Positions 7,291 through 13,005 of a stretch of DNA of 13,005 nucleotides are shown here, piece by piece. Both the position numbers and the translations under genes were made by a program. The notes under the pieces are model-generated. The model made no database searches. It had not been told where the DNA came from and saw nothing but the letters and a program-made list of their open reading frames with translations. This DNA is from UBA7985 sp049612785 (GTDB lineage Bacteria; Pseudomonadota; Alphaproteobacteria; UBA7985), in NCBI GenBank assembly GCA_049612785.1, contig JBMZBW010000075.1:1-13005 (forward strand), read 5' to 3'. Each line of letters starts with the position of its first letter. The stretch's first letter is position 1.

Positions 7291-8030
7291 CCGACAGGCT
7301 TCCCCCCGTTAATTTCGAGCAAGGCCCCGACCATGTAGCGCGCCTCGTCGGAGGCGAGGAAAGCCACGACGTCGGCGATGTCTTCGGGCTCGGCAATCCG
7401 GCCTATAGGCACTGACTTGTTGAGCGTGGCGATGCCTTCTTCGGGGTCCAACCCCCTGATCTCAAACCCAGATCGAAGCATGTCGGTGTTGACTTCGTTG
7501 GGACAGACCGCGTTGACGCGGATGCCCTGATGCGCGTGATCGCGGCCAAGGCATTGGGTCAAAGAGGCCAGAGCCGCCTTGGTCATGACGTAGATCGGGT
7601 GCGAAGGTCCGGGCTGTAACCCCCAACAGGAGGCCGTGTTCACGATAGCGCCGCCCCCCTGCGTGGCCATGATCGGAATGGCGCTGCGGCACAAGCGAAA
7701 GGGCGCTTCGACGTTTATGGCGAGCGACCGCCGCAGATCATCATCGGAAGCCTCTGTAATCACCCCTCGCGCGATGATTCCGGCATTGTTACAGAGGATA
7801 TCCAACCGCCCCGTCAGGGCGGTCACGGCGCTGGGCAGAGCATCGACAAAAGCCGGGTCCATGAGGTCCCCAACGATCTGGTGATCCGCAGGGCTTTGGT
7901 CGTGTTCCTGAAGGTCAGTGGCGACAACCGTGGCACCATCTGCCTTCAAGCGCGCGATGATCGCCTGCCCAATCCCGCCGCCACTGCCGGTCACAAGCGC
8001 CGTTTTGCCGGTGAAGCGTCCCGTTTCCAT
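7287..8030 (-). CDS. Short-chain dehydrogenase/reductase, likely NAD-type
   Basis: This is a classical SDR of 247 residues with TGSGGGIG (14-21), NNAG (81-84), a catalytic serine in NTAS (S134) and YVMTK (Y147, K151). Asp39 in VVATDL, at the end of the second beta strand, favours NAD(H), in contrast to the arginines in the next SDR. The segment after the active site reads NAVCPNEVNTDM, where many SDRs have a PG motif, so the substrate loop is somewhat atypical. The gene starts 2 nt after the MttB-family stop and overlaps the second SDR by 4 nt. It probably oxidises a hydroxyl group on the pathway intermediate. That role is inferred from operon context only. Confidence 0.87.
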   Translation of the reverse strand: METGRFTGKTALVTGSGGGIGQAIIARLKADGATVVATDLQEHDQSPADHQIVGDLMDPAFVDALPSAVTALTGRLDILCNNAGIIARGVITEASDDDLRRSLAINVEAPFRLCRSAIPIMATQGGGAIVNTASCWGLQPGPSHPIYVMTKAALASLTQCLGRDHAHQGIRVNAVCPNEVNTDMLRSGFEIRGLDPEEGIATLNKSVPIGRIAEPEDIADVVAFLASDEARYMVGALLEINGGKPVG

Positions 8031-8032
8031 GG

Positions 8033-9583
8033 CTAGTGATCCTGATTGAGCGCTTCAGCCGCAGGGATCTCCCGCTCTCGCCGCGCGATGTAGTCCAGCA
8101 GCGCCTCATTTGCGCCTTCGTCGAGCTTTGGCTCCTCGTACTCGTTCAGCAGGTCCTTAACGCGCTGTAGAGCCCGCTCGTTGATCTCGATTGATCCCTC
8201 AGCCTGCCATTGCTCGATGGAGTTGTTGTCGAACATCTCCGGCATGAAGAACGCACGCTGAAAGTTCTCAAGCGTATGCGGATGGCCCAGATAGTGCCCG
8301 CCGGGGCCGACATCACGGACAGCCTGGAGCGCCTCGTCAAAGTCGTCCCAGCGAATGCCTTCGGCCATGCGATAGCCCATGGCGCACTGTTCAGCGTCCA
8401 CGACGAACTTCGCCATGGAGCAGTGCATCCCGGCTTCGTTCCATCCTGCGGAGTGCCAGATGTAGTTTGCCCCGGACATGAGCGCCGCCATCATGGTTGT
8501 GGCGCTTTCGTACCCGGCTTGCGCGTCAAAGGTCTTGGCACCGCCCAGCGTGTTCGAGGTGCGCCACGGCACATCATAGTAGCGCGCCATCTGTCCGATC
8601 ATGAAGTTCATCAGGCTGATTTCCGGTGTTCCCGCCATGGGAGCACCGGATTTCATGGACACGGTCGCCAGATAGTGCCCGTAGATCGCAGGTGCGCCCT
8701 TGCGCACAACCTGCGTATAGGCCAGCGCAGAGAGCGCCTCGGCGTTCAACTGCGCCACCGTGGGGGCAACGGATGCGGGCGTGTTCGCGCCGCCCAGAAC
8801 GAAGGGCGAGCATAGCACGGGCTGGTTGCGCTTTGAGAAAGCGCGCATGGCGCCCAGCATCGTCTCATCCCAAACCAGCGGCGAGTTCCCGTTGCAGTTA
8901 CCGGTGCAAACCGGGTGGGTTTCCAGATAGTCTTCCCCGAACAGAACCGCGCACATCTCCATGACATCTTCGGCGTTTTTGGGTGACGTTGTCATGCCCA
9001 TGAAGGTCTTGTCGCTGTGCTTCATCGACGAGTAAGTGATGCGCAAGTGACGGTGTGAGATTGGGTGGTCGTAGGGCTCGACAATGTGATGCGCGCTGGA
9101 GTGAATAGCGGGCAGCATGTGGCTGAGCTTGTGAAAATTCGCCAGATCTTCAAGCGTCGGGTTTCGCCGCACGTCGTCCATGTCCCGCAAGTACGGCGCA
9201 CCGGTCATGGGAACGAAGATTGAATGATCGTTGCCAAAGGGGAGATCGTTGGCGTGGTTCCGAGCATGAATGGTGAAGCTGCTCGGGATGGTCGCAATCA
9301 GTTCTCGAACCATTCCACGGTCCAGATGAACCCTCTCGCCACGAACGTCCGCGCCAGCCTTGCGCCAGTCCTCCAAAGCGATGTCATCGCGGAAGACGAC
9401 ACCGACGTTTTCGAGAATATCCATGGATGCCGCATCGATTTTCTCAACCTGCTCCAGGCTCATGGGTTCCGTCAGGGGCAGGGACCGCTTGAGTGCTGGG
9501 AGCATGGTGGTATCGCGCTTCTGCCGCGAGGCTTTGCGCGCACCGCGACCGCGGCGCTCGGTACCGACAGCTTCTACGTTCAT
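8033..9583 (-). CDS. MttB-family (COG5598) methyltransferase homologue, non-pyrrolysine
   Basis: This 516-residue protein belongs to the trimethylamine methyltransferase MttB superfamily. Characterised members transfer a methyl group from a quaternary or tertiary amine to a corrinoid protein (MttB with pyrrolysine; MtgB, MtpB and MtcB without). Family features include GNCNGNSPLVWDE (228-240), VLGGANTPASVAPTVAQLNAEA (262-283) and DAQAGYESATTMMAALMSGANY (353-374). The frame has no internal amber codon, so it is the non-pyrrolysine type; the stop is TAG. The start at 9583 overlaps the aldehyde dehydrogenase stop (ATGA) and has GGAGA 9 nt upstream. The first ~25 residues are basic and probably disordered. 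It sits fourth in the catabolic operon, 2 nt before an SDR gene. No corrinoid protein or reactivase gene is near, so its methyl acceptor is unclear. I infer an N-methylated amine substrate with moderate confidence. Confidence 0.85.
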   Translation of the reverse strand: MNVEAVGTERRGRGARKASRQKRDTTMLPALKRSLPLTEPMSLEQVEKIDAASMDILENVGVVFRDDIALEDWRKAGADVRGERVHLDRGMVRELIATIPSSFTIHARNHANDLPFGNDHSIFVPMTGAPYLRDMDDVRRNPTLEDLANFHKLSHMLPAIHSSAHHIVEPYDHPISHRHLRITYSSMKHSDKTFMGMTTSPKNAEDVMEMCAVLFGEDYLETHPVCTGNCNGNSPLVWDETMLGAMRAFSKRNQPVLCSPFVLGGANTPASVAPTVAQLNAEALSALAYTQVVRKGAPAIYGHYLATVSMKSGAPMAGTPEISLMNFMIGQMARYYDVPWRTSNTLGGAKTFDAQAGYESATTMMAALMSGANYIWHSAGWNEAGMHCSMAKFVVDAEQCAMGYRMAEGIRWDDFDEALQAVRDVGPGGHYLGHPHTLENFQRAFFMPEMFDNNSIEQWQAEGSIEINERALQRVKDLLNEYEEPKLDEGANEALLDYIARREREIPAAEALNQDH

Positions 9584-11070
9584 CCTACATTGTCTCCGTC
9601 TGCGGGGTCGTTCAGGTCGATCCAGATGGTCTTCAATTCGGTGTATTGGTCGTGCGCGTGGATGCCATTGTCCCGGCCCCCAAAGCCGGACTGCTTGTAA
9701 CCGCCAAAGGGCGTGGAAATGTCACCCTCGCCATAGCAATTCACAGTGACCGTACCGGCGCGGATGTCTCGAGCTGCACGCAACGCTTTGCGCGCGTTGG
9801 CGGTAAAGACGGACGCGGTCAGGCCGTAGTCCGTGTCGTTGGCGACCTCGATGGCTTCATCGTAGGAAGCGACTTCGATCACGCTGAGAACGGGACCGAA
9901 GATTTCATCGCGGGCGCGGGGATCATCGCGGGAGACCTCATAGATGGTCGGCGGACAGTAAGGACCGTCCATGGTTCCCCCCATCACGGCTTCACCCGTC
10001 AGGAACGAAGCAACCTTGCCGCAGTGCTCGGCGTCGATCAGCGCGCCGAGGCTGTTACTCGGGTCCAGTGGATCGCCGGTTTTCCAGTCCCGAACCCGCG
10101 CCAGAATGCGCTCCATCAGCGGTGCCTTGATATCCTTGTGAACAATGAGCCGCGAGTTGGCTGAACAGTTCTCGCCCATGTTCCAAAAGGCGGCGTTCAC
10201 GACGTTCTCGGCAACATGGTCAAGGTTTTCCGCATCATCGAGGACAACCGCCGGGTTCTTGCCACCGCACTCCAGCACGACCTTCTTCAGGTTGCTGTCA
10301 GCCGAATAACGGAGAAACCGCCGACCGGTTTCGGTGGAGCCGGTAAAGCTGACCATGTCGATCCCGGGGTGCAGGCCCATGGGTTCACCCACCGATGGTC
10401 CATCACCGGGCAGAACCTGCAACACGCCGCGCGGCACACCGGCTTCAGCGGCCAGCTCCGCCACACGCAGGGCGGTCATCGAGGTTTGTTCGGCGGGTTT
10501 GACGATGACCGAACACCCTGCAGCCAGCGCTGGACCTATCTTCCATGCCAACATGAGCAGGGGAAAGTTCCAGGGCAGCACAGCCCCGACGACGCCAATC
10601 GGTTCCCGGACGATCATTGAAATCGCCCCATCACCGCTGGGGCCGGTTTGATCGTAAATCTTGTCAATCGCTTCGGCGTGCCAAAGGATGGTGTGAATGC
10701 TCTCTGGGATGTCGATGCCTTCACAATCAGCGATGGGCTTACCGCTTTCCAGACTCTCCAGCACAGCCAGCTCACGCCGATTGCGGGTCATCAGCTTGGA
10801 CAGGCGCACCAGAACAGATTTGCGCTCAGACGGATGCATTTTGGACCAATGACCCTGATCAAAGGCTTCCCGCGCTTTCTGCACGGCAAAATCAACATCC
10901 TCGGCGTTACAGGCTGCGATCTCCGCAATGGTCTCACCGGTGGCAGGGTTCACGGAGGCGAGGGAGGCACCATGCCCAGCCTGATACTTGCCATCAATGA
11001 AGGCGGCGCGTGGATACACCAGAGCATCAGCAATCGCCTGATACTCGTTCCGGGTCAGAAGGTCGCTCAT
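9580..11070 (-). CDS. Aldehyde dehydrogenase, PuuC-like
   Basis: This NAD(P)-dependent aldehyde dehydrogenase of 496 residues, normal for the family, oxidises an aldehyde to a carboxylate. Catalytic residues are all present: N168 in PWNFPLL, K191 in VIVKPAE, E267 in LECGGK and the nucleophile C302 in MGENCSANSR. The glycine motif FTGSTETGRRF (cofactor site) and EIFGPVLSV are intact. The whole sequence resembles gamma-glutamyl-gamma-aminobutyraldehyde dehydrogenase PuuC, down to the C-terminal PFGGYKQSGFGGRDNGIHA and YTELKTIWIDL. That resemblance suggests an amino-aldehyde or betaine-aldehyde-type substrate, probably generated by the amine oxidase encoded at the end of the same operon. Its start overlaps the lyase stop and its stop overlaps the MttB-family start, both as ATGA. 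Other puu genes (puuA, puuD) are absent, so I do not assign putrescine breakdown. Confidence 0.92.
   Translation of the reverse strand: MSDLLTRNEYQAIADALVYPRAAFIDGKYQAGHGASLASVNPATGETIAEIAACNAEDVDFAVQKAREAFDQGHWSKMHPSERKSVLVRLSKLMTRNRRELAVLESLESGKPIADCEGIDIPESIHTILWHAEAIDKIYDQTGPSGDGAISMIVREPIGVVGAVLPWNFPLLMLAWKIGPALAAGCSVIVKPAEQTSMTALRVAELAAEAGVPRGVLQVLPGDGPSVGEPMGLHPGIDMVSFTGSTETGRRFLRYSADSNLKKVVLECGGKNPAVVLDDAENLDHVAENVVNAAFWNMGENCSANSRLIVHKDIKAPLMERILARVRDWKTGDPLDPSNSLGALIDAEHCGKVASFLTGEAVMGGTMDGPYCPPTIYEVSRDDPRARDEIFGPVLSVIEVASYDEAIEVANDTDYGLTASVFTANARKALRAARDIRAGTVTVNCYGEGDISTPFGGYKQSGFGGRDNGIHAHDQYTELKTIWIDLNDPADGDNVG
9593..9597 (-). promoter_or_regulatory. Shine-Dalgarno that fixes the MttB-family start
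   Basis: GGAGA on the - strand lies 9 nt before the ATG at 9583, inside the end of the aldehyde dehydrogenase gene. It supports this start over the internal Met27, which has only a weak purine stretch upstream. Confidence 0.65.
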
Positions 11071-11999
11071 GGCTTTGCTCCAAGGCTCTGGCCAATGGTC
11101 TGGCCGGTGATCTGTGAAATAGTCGTGTTCATGGTGCGGATGACTTCAGCGAGTTCGCGCTTGTCGTCTTTATTCAGGGGTTGCAGCGGGCGACGCGGCG
11201 GCCCGGCATCGATCCCGCGCAGGGTCAGGCCGTGCTTGATGCATTGGATAAACTTGCCACCCTGTTCGAGCACGCGCATGAGCGGCATCATCGCGGACAT
11301 GATCGCCCGGCCTTTGGTGAAGTCGCCTTCTACCGCGCAGGCCTGATACAGCGCGATATGCGCTTCAGGCGCGAAGTTGGAACCGGCGCAAACCCAGGAA
11401 CGCGCGCCCCAGGCGAAGAACTCGAGGGCTTGATCATCCATCCCGCAACTCAATTGAATGTGGGGATAGTCTCGTGCCAGCATATGCAAGCGGTTCGGAT
11501 CGCCCGAGCTTTCCTTGATGGCGCAGAAATTCGGACTGCGCCCCAGCCGGTCAAGCGTTTCCTCATCCATATTCACGCTCATTCGGCCCGGATAGTTGTA
11601 CAGCATCGCCGGCAGGTTCGCCGCGCGATCAATAGCCAGCGCGTGCAGGGCGATTTCGCGTCCGGTCGGGTAGGCATAGGGCGGCGTGGCAATCAGCAGC
11701 GCGTCCGCACCAACGGTCTTCGCAGCCTCGGCAAAGGCAATGCTGTCTTCTGTGCGGATTGCCCCGGTGCCGACGATCATCGGCAAGCGACCACCGATCA
11801 TCTCCTTGGCGAGGCCCATCATCTCGACCCGCTCCTCGGCTGACTGGGCGTAGTATTCACCGGTGGTCCCGGCGATGATCAGGCCATGAACCCCGGCGTT
11901 GATCAAATGGTCGATGGTTTCCGCCAGTCCCTCGCGGTTGAGGCTGAAGTCCTCGTGATAGGGGGTAACAACAGGGGTGTAGATGCCTTCAAACTGCAT
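11067..11999 (-). CDS. DHDPS/N-acetylneuraminate-lyase family protein
   Basis: This is a class I Schiff-base lyase or synthase with a TIM-barrel fold, 310 residues. The motif GTTGEYY (44-50), the catalytic tyrosine Y134 in YNYPGR and the Schiff-base lysine K162 in AIKESSGD are all present. R139 in the YNYPGR loop matches the arginine of true DHDPS that holds the substrate carboxylate, so a keto or amino acid with a second carboxylate-like group is plausible. Members of this family in catabolic operons act as aldolases or as deaminase/dehydratases (for example pyrroline-hydroxycarboxylate deaminase), so it is unlikely to be lysine-biosynthetic DapA here. I use the ATG at 11999: GGAAG lies 9 nt upstream, and residue 1 then aligns with the family start (FEGIYTPVVTP). 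A longer in-frame start at 12062 adds 21 unlikely residues. It overlaps the regulator by 11 nt and the aldehyde dehydrogenase by 4 nt. Confidence 0.88.
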   Translation of the reverse strand: MQFEGIYTPVVTPYHEDFSLNREGLAETIDHLINAGVHGLIIAGTTGEYYAQSAEERVEMMGLAKEMIGGRLPMIVGTGAIRTEDSIAFAEAAKTVGADALLIATPPYAYPTGREIALHALAIDRAANLPAMLYNYPGRMSVNMDEETLDRLGRSPNFCAIKESSGDPNRLHMLARDYPHIQLSCGMDDQALEFFAWGARSWVCAGSNFAPEAHIALYQACAVEGDFTKGRAIMSAMMPLMRVLEQGGKFIQCIKHGLTLRGIDAGPPRRPLQPLNKDDKRELAEVIRTMNTTISQITGQTIGQSLGAKP

Positions 12000-12693
12000 G
12001 GCGTTTTGCTTCCAGTGAATACACGTCAACGGGCAGGGGGTCGGGGCGCACGAAGCGCTCAAGTTGGTCGCGGGACAGGTCCCAGTGTTTGAGTGCCAGA
12101 TCCAGTGATAGCGAGGCTTCCCGGCTCTCGAACGCCGCGATCATAGCCTCATGCTGGTCAATCGCCTGATGCACCAGCGACGTTTCTGCGGTGGAGGTTG
12201 GGCGGTAGAACGTCTGGCTCATCCGCGTGTGGTCGATCAGCAGCCGGTTCAGGCTTGCCACCAGATAGGCGTTTTGCGCCATGTCGCCGATCAGAGCGTG
12301 GAACCGATGATTGCACAGCGCCGCCTCACTCGCTTCGCCTGCGTTGACCGCTGTGGCAAAGGCGCGCTGGATGTCTTTTAGTTCATCCAGTTGGGGCGCG
12401 CGCCAATTCTCCGCCGCGAGACGGGAAATGTTGGCGTAAATCATCGGTGCTGTCTGGAAAAAGGTGCGCATGACGGCGACACTCATCGACGCGACTTTGG
12501 CTCCACGGTTGTCTTCCAACTCAATGTAGCCTTCGCCGTTGAGACGTTGCAGCACTTCCCGCAAAGGTGTTCGTGAAATGCCATAGGCGTCACACAAGCT
12601 GGACTCATCCAAGTCGGTCCCCGGCACCAATTCTGTCGACAAGATTCTGTCGCGTAGGCTTTCAAGACAGGAATGTTTCTTGTTCGTCGACAC
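11989..12693 (-). CDS. GntR-family transcriptional regulator, FCD subfamily
   Basis: This 234-residue DNA-binding regulator is the likely controller of the downstream catabolic operon. Residues ~8-70 form the winged helix, with the recognition region GISRTPLREVLQRLNGEGYIEL typical of GntR proteins. Residues ~80-215 form an all-helical FCD ligand-binding domain. Candidate metal or ligand residues are H132 (NHRFH), H181 (QHEAMIAAF) and H203 (ALKHW). The position where most FCD proteins have Asp before the FH pair is N128 here. The start is GTG at 12693 with GGA 7 nt upstream. It is the first gene of the operon and ends inside the start of the lyase gene, so it is co-transcribed and probably autoregulated through the palindrome upstream. 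The effector is probably the pathway substrate or an intermediate, which is inference. Confidence 0.9.
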   Translation of the reverse strand: MSTNKKHSCLESLRDRILSTELVPGTDLDESSLCDAYGISRTPLREVLQRLNGEGYIELEDNRGAKVASMSVAVMRTFFQTAPMIYANISRLAAENWRAPQLDELKDIQRAFATAVNAGEASEAALCNHRFHALIGDMAQNAYLVASLNRLLIDHTRMSQTFYRPTSTAETSLVHQAIDQHEAMIAAFESREASLSLDLALKHWDLSRDQLERFVRPDPLPVDVYSLEAKRHAV

Positions 12694-12725
12694 GATCTTA
12701 TCCAGTTAGGTCAACAGGTTCGTTT

Positions 12726-12744
12726 CGTATACATCATGTATACG
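12726..12744 (-). promoter_or_regulatory. 19-bp perfect palindrome, likely GntR operator
   Basis: CGTATACATCATGTATACG is a perfect inverted repeat of 9-bp arms about a central C, ending 33 nt upstream of the regulator start. Core sequences of the GTATAC/TGTATACA kind are common operators of FCD-type GntR proteins. On the - strand a TTGCAG just upstream could be a -35 element with the -10 inside the palindrome, so binding would block the operon promoter. Promoter placement is tentative. Confidence 0.75.
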
Positions 12745-12798
12745 GCGTTCTGCAATCCAAAACGCACCTTCAAAAACGCCCTGCAAAACACCGAATAA

Positions 12799-13005
12799 TT
12801 CAGGTGTGTTGAAGAAATCCGGCACCTTTTCAGAACATGGGTCAGCTTTCCCGACCCTCATCACCCCTTTGACGCGCCTGAGCCCTGGGCGCGGCTGCAC
12901 AATCCCGCAGACGTTGACCTGCCGCCGCACCGACAACGCACGTTCGAGGGGCGTCCGTGGTGGCATGAAGCTGTTTTGACCGCTGAACCAACTGGTTCCA
13001 AAGAG
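12799..13005 (+). pseudogene. Sulfatase fragment lacking its N-terminus
   Basis: The + strand frame starting just after the TAA at 12796 is open to the window edge and has no ATG, GTG or TTG early enough to begin it. From about 12829 it reads like the middle of an arylsulfatase/phosphonate-hydrolase-type sulfatase: WVSFPDPHHPFDAPEPWARL, then HNPADVDLPPHR, then RPWWHEAVL. These belong roughly 200 residues into a normal ~500-residue enzyme. The formylglycine active-site motif (CxPxR), which should lie upstream, is absent from the window. The homology begins within about 100 nt of the operator palindrome of the divergent catabolic operon. The simplest reading is a 5'-truncated remnant left by a deletion or by arrival of the operon. 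The gene continues beyond the right edge, so its 3' state is unknown. Confidence 0.65.

Noticed and set aside
8033..8035. TAG at the end of the MttB-family gene as a pyrrolysine codon
   Set aside because: It lies at the natural C-terminus with the next gene starting 2 nt later. No pyl genes are present, and the core of the protein has no amber codon.
5207..11999. Assignment as a putrescine (Puu) or hydroxyproline pathway
   Set aside because: The ALDH and oxidase resemble PuuC and PuuB, and the lyase could resemble a pyrroline-hydroxycarboxylate deaminase. However, puuA/puuD and the hydroxyproline epimerase are absent, and the MttB-family protein and SDRs fit neither pathway.
12000..12062. 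Longer start for the DHDPS-family protein at 12062
   Set aside because: It adds 21 Cys/Pro-rich residues unlike the family. The ATG at 11999 has a well-spaced Shine-Dalgarno and begins at the conserved N-terminus.
12706..12966. An 86-residue open frame on the - strand at the right edge
   Set aside because: It crosses the operator palindrome and lies opposite the sulfatase-like frame. The sulfatase motifs on the + strand explain the coding signal better.

Overview
The window is GC-rich, densely packed bacterial chromosome, most likely from an alphaproteobacterium of the Rhodobacterales (Roseobacter-type). That placement is inference. It rests on gene order and protein style: a urea ABC transporter whose permease UrtB has a long N-terminal domain, and a GntR-controlled catabolic operon with an MttB-family methyltransferase. 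There is no taxonomic marker gene, no tRNA or rRNA, no CRISPR array and no insertion sequence.

Region 1 (1-4542, + strand) is the downstream part of a urea uptake operon: urtB (its 5' end lies outside the window), urtC, urtD and urtE, with 4-nt ATGA overlaps between B/C and C/D and a 20-nt overlap between D and E. As written, urtE is broken by a frameshift just before its ABC signature motif. It is either a fresh pseudogene or a sequence error, because everything downstream is still intact in the other frame. A 55-residue secreted or membrane protein follows, then a GC-rich hairpin followed by GAATTT that ends the + strand block. No urease gene is present.

Region 2 (4545-5206) holds one small secreted protein with a coiled-coil tail (- strand) and an AT-richer intergenic stretch. 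That stretch contains a LacI-type box, an 8-bp inverted repeat and a hairpin.

Region 3 (5207-12744, - strand) is the main point of interest: a seven-gene operon whose genes overlap or nearly touch. In transcription order it encodes a GntR/FCD regulator, a DHDPS/NAL-family lyase, a PuuC-like aldehyde dehydrogenase, a non-pyrrolysine MttB-family (COG5598) methyltransferase homologue, two short-chain dehydrogenases and a PuuB/DAO-type FAD amine oxidase. A perfect 19-bp palindrome upstream of the regulator is the likely operator. Together the set looks like a complete catabolic route for an N-methylated or other amine-bearing carboxylate: demethylation or amine oxidation, alcohol/ketone interconversion, aldehyde oxidation, and C-C or C-N cleavage to central metabolites. 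I cannot name the substrate. The operon lacks the corrinoid protein, the corrinoid reactivase and any transporter that would normally accompany an MttB system.

Region 4 (12799-13005, + strand) holds the middle of a sulfatase reading frame with no start codon and no N-terminal part. It lies head-to-head with the operon promoter and runs off the right edge. It looks like a truncated remnant, and the junction may mark where the operon was joined to this locus.
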